From Cyclobacteriaceae bacterium (lineage in GTDB: Bacteria > Bacteroidota > Bacteroidia > Cytophagales > Cyclobacteriaceae): a stretch of 64,000 nt of DNA. The notes beneath the pieces are model-generated. The model was not told the origin of the DNA and did not search any database. It saw nothing but the letters and a program-made list of their open reading frames with translations. Each line of letters opens with the position of its first letter. Within the stretch, counting starts at the first letter, position 1. The position numbers were made by a program, and so were the translations under genes. This document shows positions 52,102 to 60,615 of the stretch, one piece after another. The stretch is taken from the NCBI GenBank assembly GCA_030584025.1, contig CP129487.1, positions 496,001-560,000 of the forward strand. The letters are read 5' to 3'.

Positions 52102-53523
52102 CTATTCAGCAGTTTGGGAATCCTTATACCAATCCACCTTTCTGCTGAAGTACATCAACGTGGCGACAATCAGGAATAATCCAACACTACCGATCAGTAA
52201 GGAGAAATCCTGTTGCAGAATGATGATGAAAATGAATGTGTAGAAGATCACCAATAAGGTGGTGAACAAAGCGCTCAATTTTCTATCTTTCAGAAATGAG
52301 GTGGAGTAAGCAGCAACCAATATCATTGTGGCCCCGGTTGAAATCCAGTACGCGAAGTTATAGCCAACTTGTTCTGAGAAACTTAACAAAAGCGTGTAGT
52401 ATATAATGAGTGCCGATCCGATAAGAATATACTGAAACGGATGTATCCGGATTTTCTGGGTGATCTCCACTAAAAACAAGGCAACAAAGGTTAGCATGAT
52501 GATGAGGATACCATACTTGGCTGTACGGATGCTTTTTTGATATTGATCCACGGGAATCAACAGTTTCAAACCAAATTCAGAACCCACTAATTCCTGGTGA
52601 CTGTCTTTCCATTGCTGCGAGAACGGCCGATTGAAATGTAGAATATTCCAGGTCGCAGTGAAATCTTTCTCGGTTACTTCGCGTGTGGTAGGCAGAAATT
52701 CTCCATCAAAACTTGGGTCGGGCCAGGGGCCTGTAAGTTTTACCGAAGTTGTTTTTCCAGACGGAACAAAATTCAACTGACTGCTTCCTTTTAAGTTAAA
52801 GCTGATTTCGCTTAGTGCGGCAAAGTCAGCTTCACTCTTCCAATTCAGAGGCGCAACAATACCGGTTGCTGTTTTAGTTGAATAGGCCACATCATCATAG
52901 TTATTGGGTTGAGTCACGCGATCGAACTTATTTGTGGAGACACCAATGTTTTGTGCCGGCTCGGAAGTTAGGTTTTGGCTACCGGCTGTAATCACTGGAG
53001 GATTTTTGCTAATGCCGCGAAGATCACTAATGGCAATGATCAAATGAGCTTCCTGCCAGAGAATCATATCGTCAGCAATTTCAAGTCGTTTGAAGTCGGG
53101 TTTGCTGAATGAAGCTTTCATGTGGAGCGATGATTCGTACACCACAGCATCAAAAATTCCACGATGCAGTTTTTCTGGATTAACAGTACCGTTAATAGCT
53201 AATTCCTCGGGAAGAAAAAATGCTTTGCGGGTGCTCTCTTTTGTTTCAAACTGGTCTTTATCGATTTTAATGGTTTCGCGATGTTTATAGGGCACCACTA
53301 AAATGGGACCGGATAGGGTTTGATTACCCGACCATTTATTGGACACTTCGGCAATAACCGATTCAGCGCGATGTTGCCGTTCCACGATCATGTTTTCAAT
53401 CCAGGCTGCAGGTATCAGCAGGATCAGGATTAAAAATCCGATTGAAACAAGTTTTACGGTGATCGATTCTTTTAGCCACTGATTGAAACGATCAAGAAGG
53501 TTGGTTGATTTGTTTGGTTCCAT
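52102..53523 (-). CDS. creD: CreD-like inner-membrane protein
   Basis: An inner-membrane protein of 473 residues of the CreD family. One helix at the N-terminus (VKLVSIGFLILILLIPAAWI) is followed by a long periplasmic part with the family text SGPILVVPYKHRE, and then about five helices (from LTFVALFLVEITQKIRIHPF, which has the conserved His-Pro-x-Gln, to the end). CreD affects envelope integrity and antibiotic response. Its gene has its own start with an operator-like sequence that is shared with the downstream regulator unit. Confidence 0.9.
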   Translation of the reverse strand: MEPNKSTNLLDRFNQWLKESITVKLVSIGFLILILLIPAAWIENMIVERQHRAESVIAEVSNKWSGNQTLSGPILVVPYKHRETIKIDKDQFETKESTRKAFFLPEELAINGTVNPEKLHRGIFDAVVYESSLHMKASFSKPDFKRLEIADDMILWQEAHLIIAISDLRGISKNPPVITAGSQNLTSEPAQNIGVSTNKFDRVTQPNNYDDVAYSTKTATGIVAPLNWKSEADFAALSEISFNLKGSSQLNFVPSGKTTSVKLTGPWPDPSFDGEFLPTTREVTEKDFTATWNILHFNRPFSQQWKDSHQELVGSEFGLKLLIPVDQYQKSIRTAKYGILIIMLTFVALFLVEITQKIRIHPFQYILIGSALIIYYTLLLSFSEQVGYNFAYWISTGATMILVAAYSTSFLKDRKLSALFTTLLVIFYTFIFIIILQQDFSLLIGSVGLFLIVATLMYFSRKVDWYKDSQTAE

Positions 53524-53536
53524 ATTTATTATTTAT

Positions 53537-53561
53537 TAAAAGTACTTTTAAATTCAAAGTA
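53537..53561. promoter_or_regulatory. Operator-like AAAAGTACTTTT box upstream of creD
   Basis: AAAAGTACTTTT palindrome followed by AAATTCAAAGT, 14 bases before the creD start. The same layout (AAAGTACTTT, then ATTTCAAAGT) is found at 54498-54520. A shared binding site for the nearby winged-helix regulator is likely. Confidence 0.5.
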
Positions 53562-53576
53562 TGTAGTTAAAAAATT

Positions 53577-53876
53577 TTAGCGCTGTGATTTTATCAATTC
53601 TTCCAATGCATCCAGGTGTTTCTTGAAGGCGTTTCTTCCTTTCTCGGTGGCCTTGTATTTGGTGTTGGGCTTTCGGTTGACAAATGATTTGGAAACAGAA
53701 AGGTATTTTTCTTTTTCCAGTGCTTTCAGGTTTGAAGCCAGGTTGCCATCGGTAACGTTCAGCACTTCTTTCAGCGAATTAAAATCATAGGCGTCATTGG
53801 CCACGAGCACAGACATAATCTGCAGCCGGATACGGTGCTCCAGTATTCGATCAAGTTGGTCAAACGGATTTTTCAC
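53577..53876 (-). CDS. Winged-helix transcriptional regulator (HTH_34 type)
   Basis: A DNA-binding protein of 99 residues: RILEHRIRLQIMSVLVANDA near 11-30, then FNSLKEVLNVTDGNLASNLK near 34-53 (recognition helix) and YLSVSKSFVNRKPNTKYKAT (wing). This is the HTH_34 group that commonly pairs with membrane proteins and CreD in Bacteroidota. It overlaps the membrane-protein gene upstream by 4 bases and precedes creD by 53 bases. It probably binds the AAAGTACTTT boxes and controls both units. Confidence 0.85.
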   Translation of the reverse strand: MKNPFDQLDRILEHRIRLQIMSVLVANDAYDFNSLKEVLNVTDGNLASNLKALEKEKYLSVSKSFVNRKPNTKYKATEKGRNAFKKHLDALEELIKSQR

Positions 53877-54496
53877 GAATCGTAACGATAATGCATAACT
53901 GCGCCATAAACCACATGCAGTACACCAAAACCAAGAGCCCAGAATACGAGTCCATAGCCCGGTAATAGTGCTGCGACCAATCCTAATACGATTTCACAAA
54001 AACCCAAATACCGAATTTCATTTACCGTTAGTGAACTCGCGCTGATGAGTGCCAGTCCGTAAAAAATCAGGCAGGCGGGGGCAACAATGCCATAGTATCC
54101 GCGCGACACGAAAATCAGAATCAACAGCCCACCGGTTATCAACGGTATAAAAAGATTGGAAGTAAGTTCTTTACTGGTTTTGTTCCAGATGCTGAGGCCC
54201 ATACGTTTTGCCTTGCGTTGACTCATCACAAATGCGGTAACAATCGATAGCCCCAGCACAATCGCTGCAATGAGCATAAGCTTAAAGACGATAGCTTTTT
54301 CATTAATAAAGTAAAACCTGAACCCAAAAGGGGAGTGCGGATAGTAAATCAGATAATAAACGATAGTGGCACCAATTAGTGCGTAGATTCCGGCCAGTAC
54401 ACCCGAAAGGCCGCTAAGCGAAAGGAATTTGGCCGATCGTTCCATGGCCGACCGGATGGAGGCGATATCGCTTTGGTAATCGTGTATTTCTTTCAT
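53873..54496 (-). CDS. Hypothetical membrane protein in operon with the regulator
   Basis: An integral membrane protein of 207 residues with six helices. It starts MKEIHDYQSDIASIRSAMER, a cytoplasmic helix, followed by LSGVLAGIYALIGATIVYYL and further hydrophobic stretches. The start at 54496 is preferred over the long upstream extension (to 54613) because the operator-like AAAGTACTTT box ends at this ATG. It overlaps the regulator gene by 4 bases. A function is not known; the arrangement suggests it senses or reports envelope state to the regulator. Confidence 0.7.
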   Translation of the reverse strand: MKEIHDYQSDIASIRSAMERSAKFLSLSGLSGVLAGIYALIGATIVYYLIYYPHSPFGFRFYFINEKAIVFKLMLIAAIVLGLSIVTAFVMSQRKAKRMGLSIWNKTSKELTSNLFIPLITGGLLILIFVSRGYYGIVAPACLIFYGLALISASSLTVNEIRYLGFCEIVLGLVAALLPGYGLVFWALGFGVLHVVYGAVMHYRYDS

Positions 54497-54497
54497 T

Positions 54498-54520
54498 AAA
54501 GTACTTTTGATTTCAAAGTT
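54498..54520. promoter_or_regulatory. Operator-like AAAGTACTTT box before the regulator operon
   Basis: AAAGTACTTTTGATTTCAAA lies directly at the start codon of the membrane-protein gene (2 bases from its ATG). It matches the box upstream of creD, so the regulator may control itself and creD. Confidence 0.5.
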
Positions 54521-54683
54521 AATGGATGAAACGTGAATTCCAAGCCAGGGGTTGTGCTTTATTTTGCTGGGTTTTAGCATGATCTGGGCTGAAGAATTAA
54601 TCTTTAGAAACAAGTTTTTACATCGATATCCACACGGTATCTTGCGGGTTGAAATTACCTGAACTAACCGCCTTCACCGGTTT

Positions 54684-56945
54684 ATGGACTTTTTCACAGT
54701 ATTACTCGTCATCCTCTTTGTTGTTGCCATTATCGACCTTATTGTAGGCGTAAGCAACGATGCCGTTAATTTTCTTAACACAGCTATCGGCTCAAAAGTA
54801 GCTCCCCTGCGTACTATATTATTGGTGGCCAGTGCCGGGGTTGTATTGGGCTCCATGTTCTCTAGCGGTATGATGGAGATTGCCCGAAACGGACTGTTCA
54901 ATCCGTCTTTCTTTACGTTTGAGCAAGTGATGTTTCTGTTTCTTGCTGTTATGCTCACGGATGTTATCCTCCTTGATTTTTACAACAGCCTGGGACTGCC
55001 AACCTCAACCACGGTTTCGTTGGTGTTCGAAATTTTGGGCGCTGCTTTTGCCATCGGTGTGTTGCACTCGTTCTCAACGGGTCTGTCATGGGGTGAAATT
55101 CAGTTGGATAATATTTTAAACTTCTCTTCTGCCTTCACCATCATCACCGGAATTTTCCTTTCCATTTTTCTGGCGTTTATCGTGGGTTCTTTGATCCAAC
55201 GTGTATCGCGGGTAATCTTTACTTTCTCCATCAAGAAATCAATAAAAAACTATGGGGCAATTTTTTGTGGTCTCTCCATCACCACCATTATCTACTTTCT
55301 GCTGATAAAAGGGGTGAAGGGCAGCTCACTGGTTACGGATGCGCAGGTGAAGTGGGTAATGGAAAATACATGGAGCATTGTGTTGGCAAGCTTCGTGTTT
55401 TTCAGCGTGGTGATCCAATTGATTATGTGGTACACCAAAATCAATCCGCTTAAAGTGGTGGTGTTGTTGGGTACCTTCTCATTGGCCATGGCTTTTGCCG
55501 GCAACGACCTGGTAAACTTTATTGGCGTGGCTGTGGGCGGTTTGGTTGCTTTTCAAAACTGGGCAGCTTCCGGTATCCCGGCCGATCAATACCAAATGGG
55601 AATTTTGTCAGAGAAATTGGTAACGCCCACGTGGATATTACTGGTATCGGGATTGGTGATGGTAATTACGTTATGGACGAATGCAAAGAGTAGAAAAGTA
55701 ACGGAAACAGAACTTTCGCTTAGCCGGCAAGATGAGGGTGATGAAAAGTTTCGCCCTAATGTATTATCGCGAATAATGGTGGGAGTAGCGCTTCTGGCTG
55801 GCAGAACCACTGATTCATTACTTCCACGTTCCTGGTCGAAAGCCATTGAAAAAAGATTTGAAAAGGGCGCTACGGATGTGATTAGTGATAAAGACCAGCC
55901 TTCCTTTGATCTCGTTCGTGCATCCGTGAACCTGTTGGTTTCAAGTGTGCTGATCGCATACGGAACTTCTCAGAAACTCCCGCTCTCTACTACGTTTGTA
56001 ACCTTCATGGTGGCTATGGGTACTTCGTTTGCTGATCAGGCGTGGGGAAGAGAAAGCGCGGTTTACCGTGTAGCAGGCGTAATGAATGTGATAGCCGGAT
56101 GGTTAATCACCGCTGTTGTAGCGTTTGCTTTCAGCGGGTTCATTGCATTCATCCTGTTTAAAACCGGCCATGTGGGCGTGATTGTGGTAACGGTTTTGGC
56201 CGCATTCCTTATCATCCGCAGTCATGTGCGATTTGCCAAAAAGGAAAAGAAGGAATCATCAGAAAGGCAATTGTTTGCCAGCAACCTAAAAGATTTAAAA
56301 CAAGCCATCGATGAGAGCAATGAGGTTACGGTAAAAAATCTGAAGGTGATCATGAAGGTGTATGGCACCAGCGTGGAATCATTGGCCAAAGAAAAACGTA
56401 AGGCAGTTGAAAAATCGATGTTGCGGATTAAAGAACTGCGTGAACAGAATGAAAAAATTCAGCATAAGATAATCAAGTATGTAAAAAAGATGCCGCGTCA
56501 GAACCTCGCGGCCAGCCGCCTGTATATACTCATGTTTGATTACATGCAAGATTTGTATCAAAGCATCTTACTCATCAGCGAAAGCTGTACGGTACATTTA
56601 CAAAATTATCACACGTCACCCTCCAAGCGATACCTGCAACAATTGCAGGAAGTGGACAAAGGACTTCAGGGTTTTACGGCCTTAGTGTGTAAGGATATTG
56701 GATCATCTCACTTCGAACATGCGCACGAGATAAAAGAGCAGCAACAAAAGTGGCTCAGTCAGCTAGATCAGTTTATTGATGATCAGATTACGGCCATACA
56801 GAAAGACAATGTTGGCAACCGCATTGGTTTATTGCAGATGCGTTTATTACTTGAATCAAAAGATCTGCTGAATACCATTTATGGAATGTATAACTTGTAT
56901 CTCGATTACCACAATCAAGGTGCAAGTGAGAACAAAAAACCATAA
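54684..56945 (+). CDS. PiT-type inorganic phosphate transporter with C-terminal helical domain
   Basis: A membrane protein of 753 residues that imports phosphate. The first PiT signature is VGVSNDAVNFLNTAIG near 22-37, and the second is GNDLVNFIGVAVGG near 273-286; helices span most of residues 1-515. After that there is a long cytoplasmic part (about 520-753) with coiled-coil and helical bundles (QLFASNLKDLKQAIDESNEV, LLQMRLLLESKDLLNTIYGM) that recalls PhoU-like proteins. It is immediately followed by the CNNM-type gene (0 bases), so they form one unit. Phosphate is the likely substrate; the added domain may regulate transport. Confidence 0.85.
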   Translation: MDFFTVLLVILFVVAIIDLIVGVSNDAVNFLNTAIGSKVAPLRTILLVASAGVVLGSMFSSGMMEIARNGLFNPSFFTFEQVMFLFLAVMLTDVILLDFYNSLGLPTSTTVSLVFEILGAAFAIGVLHSFSTGLSWGEIQLDNILNFSSAFTIITGIFLSIFLAFIVGSLIQRVSRVIFTFSIKKSIKNYGAIFCGLSITTIIYFLLIKGVKGSSLVTDAQVKWVMENTWSIVLASFVFFSVVIQLIMWYTKINPLKVVVLLGTFSLAMAFAGNDLVNFIGVAVGGLVAFQNWAASGIPADQYQMGILSEKLVTPTWILLVSGLVMVITLWTNAKSRKVTETELSLSRQDEGDEKFRPNVLSRIMVGVALLAGRTTDSLLPRSWSKAIEKRFEKGATDVISDKDQPSFDLVRASVNLLVSSVLIAYGTSQKLPLSTTFVTFMVAMGTSFADQAWGRESAVYRVAGVMNVIAGWLITAVVAFAFSGFIAFILFKTGHVGVIVVTVLAAFLIIRSHVRFAKKEKKESSERQLFASNLKDLKQAIDESNEVTVKNLKVIMKVYGTSVESLAKEKRKAVEKSMLRIKELREQNEKIQHKIIKYVKKMPRQNLAASRLYILMFDYMQDLYQSILLISESCTVHLQNYHTSPSKRYLQQLQEVDKGLQGFTALVCKDIGSSHFEHAHEIKEQQQKWLSQLDQFIDDQITAIQKDNVGNRIGLLQMRLLLESKDLLNTIYGMYNLYLDYHNQGASENKKP

Positions 56946-58019
56946 ATGGCACTTCTATTAACATATTTATTCATAGCCCTTTTTACTTCATTTCTGTGCT
57001 CCATCATGGAGGCGGTTTTACTTTCTACACCTGTGTCCTATCTGAAAGCAAAACTGGAGCAAGGCGTTTCTTCAGCTGCCATTTTTCTCAAACTGAAAGA
57101 AGATATTGACAAACCGTTGTCGGCTATTCTTACCTTAAACACCATTGCACATACCGTTGGTGCCGCTGGTGTTGGTGCCCAGGCAACCCTTGTGTTTGGC
57201 GAAGCCTACTTTGGTTTGGTTTCGGCTGTTTTAACGATACTTATTTTAGTGTTAACAGAAATCATCCCCAAAACCATTGGAGCCAATTACAGTCGCGAGC
57301 TTATGGGGGTTGCTGCAAAAACAATTCGGGCAATGATCTTCATAACCTATCCGTTAGTCATTGTGTCGGCATTTTTAACACGGCTGTTATCAAGAAAGGA
57401 AACGGGGTTTACTACCAGTCGCGAAGAAATTTCAGCGTTGGCAAACATTGGCAAGGAAGAAGGAATTTTCGGAGACAAGGAGAATAAGATTATTCAAAAC
57501 CTGATCAAGCTGAAGGGCATTCGGGTAAATGAAATTATGACACCCCGTATTGTGGTGGTGGTGGCCAGTGAAGACATGACCTTAAAAGAGTTTCTGGTCA
57601 ATAAGGAGTTTTTACATTTTTCACGGATACCGGTTTATCACGATCATCGTGAAAACATTACCGGCTACGTTTTTCGCGAAGAGGTTTTTGAAAAACTGGC
57701 CGAAGATAAATTTGATTTAAGCCTGAACGACATAAAACGTGAAATTGTAACCTTTCCGAAAACCGTTACGCTTTTTAACGCGTGGGAGAAACTGCTGAAT
57801 GAAAAGGAGCACATTGCACTGATTATTGATGAGTATGGCGGCATGGACGGCATTGTTACCCTGGAGGACATTATTGAGGCGCTGCTGGGTTTCGAAATTG
57901 TAGATGAGAAGGACAGAGTAGCCGACATGCAGCAGTTTGCCATGGATCGGTGGAAGGCCCGGCAAAAAAAGTATCACCTGCTAAAAGGAGATAAAGACAA
58001 GCCCGAAAGCAACGAATAG
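56946..58019 (+). CDS. CNNM/CorC-type membrane protein (DUF21 plus CBS pair)
   Basis: A membrane protein of 357 residues. DUF21 at 1-170 has SFLCSIMEAVLLSTPVSYLK, ILTLNTIAHTVGAAGVGAQA and LTEIIPKTIGANYSRE; the CBS pair follows at about 195-315 (VNEIMTPRIVVVVASEDMTL and HIALIIDEYGGMDGIVTLED). The C-terminal transporter-associated domain of CorC is missing. The family moves or senses Mg2+ (CNNM) in most members. It starts directly after the phosphate transporter stop, so it may be involved in its ionic balance. Confidence 0.85.
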   Translation: MALLLTYLFIALFTSFLCSIMEAVLLSTPVSYLKAKLEQGVSSAAIFLKLKEDIDKPLSAILTLNTIAHTVGAAGVGAQATLVFGEAYFGLVSAVLTILILVLTEIIPKTIGANYSRELMGVAAKTIRAMIFITYPLVIVSAFLTRLLSRKETGFTTSREEISALANIGKEEGIFGDKENKIIQNLIKLKGIRVNEIMTPRIVVVVASEDMTLKEFLVNKEFLHFSRIPVYHDHRENITGYVFREEVFEKLAEDKFDLSLNDIKREIVTFPKTVTLFNAWEKLLNEKEHIALIIDEYGGMDGIVTLEDIIEALLGFEIVDEKDRVADMQQFAMDRWKARQKKYHLLKGDKDKPESNE

Positions 58020-58123
58020 GGAGCCTTAGGGTTTCCTGCTTGTTTTGGCAATAAAATTCGACCTACATTTTTGATTTTAAGGCACCAGTACCTTAATATT
58101 GCACTCCCAAAAAACGGGTAAAT

Positions 58124-58197
58124 TCCTCCTTAGCTCAGCTGGTTAGAGCATCTGACTGTTAATCAGAGGGTCCTTGGTTCAAGTCCAAGAGGAGGAG
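58124..58197 (+). tRNA. tRNA-Asn (GTT anticodon)
   Basis: Acceptor TCCTCCT pairs with AGGAGGA, D arm GCTC, anticodon stem TCTGA/TCAGA with loop CTGTTAA (anticodon GTT), T stem around TTCAAGT, discriminator G; CCA is not encoded. It is intact and followed by a terminator. Confidence 0.95.
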
Positions 58198-58206
58198 CAA
58201 AAATTA

Positions 58207-58228
58207 AAAAGCGCTGAAAAGCGCTTTT
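58207..58228 (+). terminator. Terminator after tRNA-Asn
   Basis: AAAAGCGC and GCGCTTTT around TGAAAA, then TGTTTT. It follows the tRNA by 9 bases. Confidence 0.75.
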
Positions 58229-58237
58229 GTTTTATAA

Positions 58238-58279
58238 GGGTCTCCCGAGGCTTCGGGATCCAAGAGGAGGAGCAAAAAA
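58238..58279 (+). pseudogene. 3' fragment of tRNA-Asn with a 16-bp palindrome
   Basis: GGGTC, the palindrome TCCCGAGGCTTCGGGA (58243-58258), then TCCAAGAGGAGGAGCAAAAA, identical to the 3' end of tRNA-Asn and its first trailing bases. In the intact gene GGGTC and TCCAAG are joined by CTTGGTTCAAG (T arm). The palindrome therefore replaces the T-loop. It is followed by a terminator. Confidence 0.65.
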
Positions 58280-58302
58280 GGCAGCCATGAGCTGCCTTTT
58301 TT
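58275..58302 (+). terminator. Second terminator, behind the tRNA-Asn remnant
   Basis: AAAAAGGCAGC and GCTGCCTTTTTT around CATGA, a strong stem and T run, directly behind the 3' fragment. Confidence 0.8.
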
Positions 58303-58386
58303 CGTTTTTGTACCCGTTCCGTCATTCTCAGGCTTTTTTGCAGACTTTAAAATTCTTCTGTAGTTTCAAAACCGGCAGGTGGGACT

Positions 58387-60303
58387 ATGAAAGCAAGCGC
58401 AGCAGTGATTTTTGGGATTTTTGGGATGTGGCTGATGGGTTTTTCCCAGGAGCCCTTTGGGGTTGATGATGCCGTGGATGAGCGCAATTTCATGCCCTAC
58501 GAACTTAGCTTCTATGTTGACCCTACCAATCGCCTGAATTTTGTCGACATTACATCGGTTGAATTTTCAAACCGATTTCAAACGCATCCCAACTATCAAA
58601 ATGTCGATTTTCAAACCAACGCGTCTTACTGGATACGCATGCCCATTCAGCATACCAGCGGCACCCGAAAGGTTTGGCTATTGGAATTTTATGATCAAAC
58701 CATCGACCACATTGAAGCCTTCATTCCTGAAAACGATGGAGGATACCAAATCGTAAACATGGGCGACCAACACGCCTTTTCCGACCGCCTTTTCCGACAT
58801 AAAAACTTCGAGATTCAATTGGACATGGATCGTGATACCGTAATGGTGTATTACTTCCGTGTGCGCTCACATGAGTTTGCCGATTTGCGTGTTGCACTGC
58901 GTTCCGTTAACCGCTTTGTGTACTATGCATTAAATGAATACTTTCTGTTCGGAACGTTTTATGGGATGATCATCATCATCAGCCTCTACAATTTTTTGGT
59001 GTACATCGCTATCCGTGAAATCAAAAACATTTTTTACATCTGTTATATTCTTAGCGTGGCCGGCTATGCCATGAGCATGGATGGCATTGGCTTTCAATAC
59101 CTGTGGCCACAGCATCCGGAATGGAATAATTATGCGGTTGGTGTTTTCCTCTATCTCCTGATATTGTGGGCGCTCATCTTTACGCGAAAATTCCTGAGTA
59201 CCAAAGCCAATGCGCCTTTTCTGGATAAAGCGCTGAAGTGGATGATCATCATTCGAACGGTTGTGTTTGGGGTAGAGCTGTTTTTCTTCCCTCAATTCTT
59301 AACCTATCGCAATCTTGAAATCATTCCCTTATCCCTTATTTTTTATACAGCCATATTCGTTTGGCGTGGTGGCTACAAACCCGCACGCTTTTTCGTGATT
59401 GCCTATGGCGTTCTGTTTACGGGTTTCTTTTTACGTATGATGGTGTACTTCAACGTATTGCCGTTTACAACCATATCGCATTACAGCCTCCATTTTGCTT
59501 TTGTGTTAGAGATGCTTTTCCTCACGTTCGCGTTGGGCGATCGCATTCGCATTTTAAAAGATATGCGCGATCGGGCACTGCGCAGAATCATTCACCAGCA
59601 TGAATTAAACATGCAGCTGAAAGACAAAGTGAATCGCGAACTGGAGCAGAAGGTGAGTGAACGAACGCTGGAGCTGGATAAAAAGAATCGCGAGTTGGAG
59701 GAAAGCAACAGCAAGCTTGTAGAGCAAGCCGACAAAATCAATAAAATCAACTCCATGCTCGACCTGGACAATTGGAAATTGAAAAGCAGCATTAAAGAGG
59801 TGTTGAATGAACGGTTGCAGGAAAAAACCATGGACTACAACCAGTTTCGAACGTTGTACCCGGATAACCTGTCATGCCACCGGTTTCTGGAACAGCTGAA
59901 ATGGGAGAATGGATTTCAATGCAGAAAGTGTGGCAACGAAAAGTACTTTAAGGGAGCTCAGAAATTTGCCCGCAGGTGTACCCGGTGCGGGTATAATGAG
60001 TCCATTACGGCATATACCATATTCCACAGCATTAAATTCCCTATAGAAAAAGCCTTTTACATGGCCTACCTGACGGTAACGGGTAAAAAGGAATATACCC
60101 TTGAGGAACTTGCCGAAAGGCTATCCGTTGGCCTGAACACGGTTTGGGCTTTTCGAAATAAGGTGCAGCAGCGCCTGTCGGAGCTTGAAAAACGGGGTAA
60201 AAAGCCAACCATTTCGCGTTGGGAAGAGGTTATCGTGGAGATTCAAAACCCAATTATCCAGCCAAGACAGGATTCAGCACCCGTTTTCAGGCACCTGAAT
60301 TAG
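58387..60303 (+). CDS. 7TM-DISM receptor fused to an IS1595-type zinc-ribbon/HTH domain
   Basis: A membrane receptor of 638 residues. A signal peptide (MKASAAVIFGIFGMWLMGFS) is followed by the 7TMR-DISM extracellular domain type 2 (near 40-180), seven helices (near 185-395; GTFYGMIIIISLYNFLVYIA), and a coiled coil (near 400-490). The C-terminal part (about 490-610) is not a kinase or GGDEF domain but the Zn_Tnp_IS1595 zinc ribbon (C512-x2-C515, C531-x2-C534) with CHRFLEQLKWENGFQCRKCG and a helix-turn-helix (YTLEELAERLSVGLNTVWAF). The DDE catalytic domain of the transposase is absent. It therefore looks like a membrane-anchored DNA-binding receptor. The role of the stalk as a dimer is inference. 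Confidence 0.85.
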   Translation: MKASAAVIFGIFGMWLMGFSQEPFGVDDAVDERNFMPYELSFYVDPTNRLNFVDITSVEFSNRFQTHPNYQNVDFQTNASYWIRMPIQHTSGTRKVWLLEFYDQTIDHIEAFIPENDGGYQIVNMGDQHAFSDRLFRHKNFEIQLDMDRDTVMVYYFRVRSHEFADLRVALRSVNRFVYYALNEYFLFGTFYGMIIIISLYNFLVYIAIREIKNIFYICYILSVAGYAMSMDGIGFQYLWPQHPEWNNYAVGVFLYLLILWALIFTRKFLSTKANAPFLDKALKWMIIIRTVVFGVELFFFPQFLTYRNLEIIPLSLIFYTAIFVWRGGYKPARFFVIAYGVLFTGFFLRMMVYFNVLPFTTISHYSLHFAFVLEMLFLTFALGDRIRILKDMRDRALRRIIHQHELNMQLKDKVNRELEQKVSERTLELDKKNRELEESNSKLVEQADKINKINSMLDLDNWKLKSSIKEVLNERLQEKTMDYNQFRTLYPDNLSCHRFLEQLKWENGFQCRKCGNEKYFKGAQKFARRCTRCGYNESITAYTIFHSIKFPIEKAFYMAYLTVTGKKEYTLEELAERLSVGLNTVWAFRNKVQQRLSELEKRGKKPTISRWEEVIVEIQNPIIQPRQDSAPVFRHLN

Positions 60304-60330
60304 CAAACGTTTCCGGTTTGTTTTTTTTCT

Positions 60331-60615
60331 GTGATTTGGTTTATCGGTTGCACTGCTTTATCCTATACACCTGATGAATCGATGGAGGCTTTGAAATTTT
60401 TCTACTATATATATGGTGATAAGTTGTGGGGTAATTATGGTTTTTACGATGCCTTTAACCTGACGGAGGGCTGGGTGGCCAATTCATACCTGGCGATTGA
60501 CCAAGGGCCCATCATCATCATGATTGAAAATTACAGAACAGGTTTATTGTGGGATTTATTTATGTCGGCACCGGAAGTACAAAGTGCCATGACAAAACTT
60601 GGATTTACAAATTGA
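60331..60615 (+). pseudogene. C-terminal remnant of a GH144-like glucanase gene
   Basis: A 94-residue frame (GTG start) that aligns with the last 85 residues of the complete GH144-type gene at 62421-63758: SYTPDESMEALKFFYYIYGD against PYTPEESMKFLKFMYAPERD, then YLAIDQGPIIIMIENYRTGL and APEVQSAMTKLGFTN at the end. About half of the residues are the same, so the two are old paralogs. The catalytic part is lost. It ends exactly where the GH43-like gene begins (TGA with TTG). Confidence 0.75.

Noticed and set aside
60331..60615. The 94-residue frame as a complete small gene
   Set aside because: It covers only the end of a 445-residue family and lacks a signal peptide and the catalytic part, so it is a remnant.
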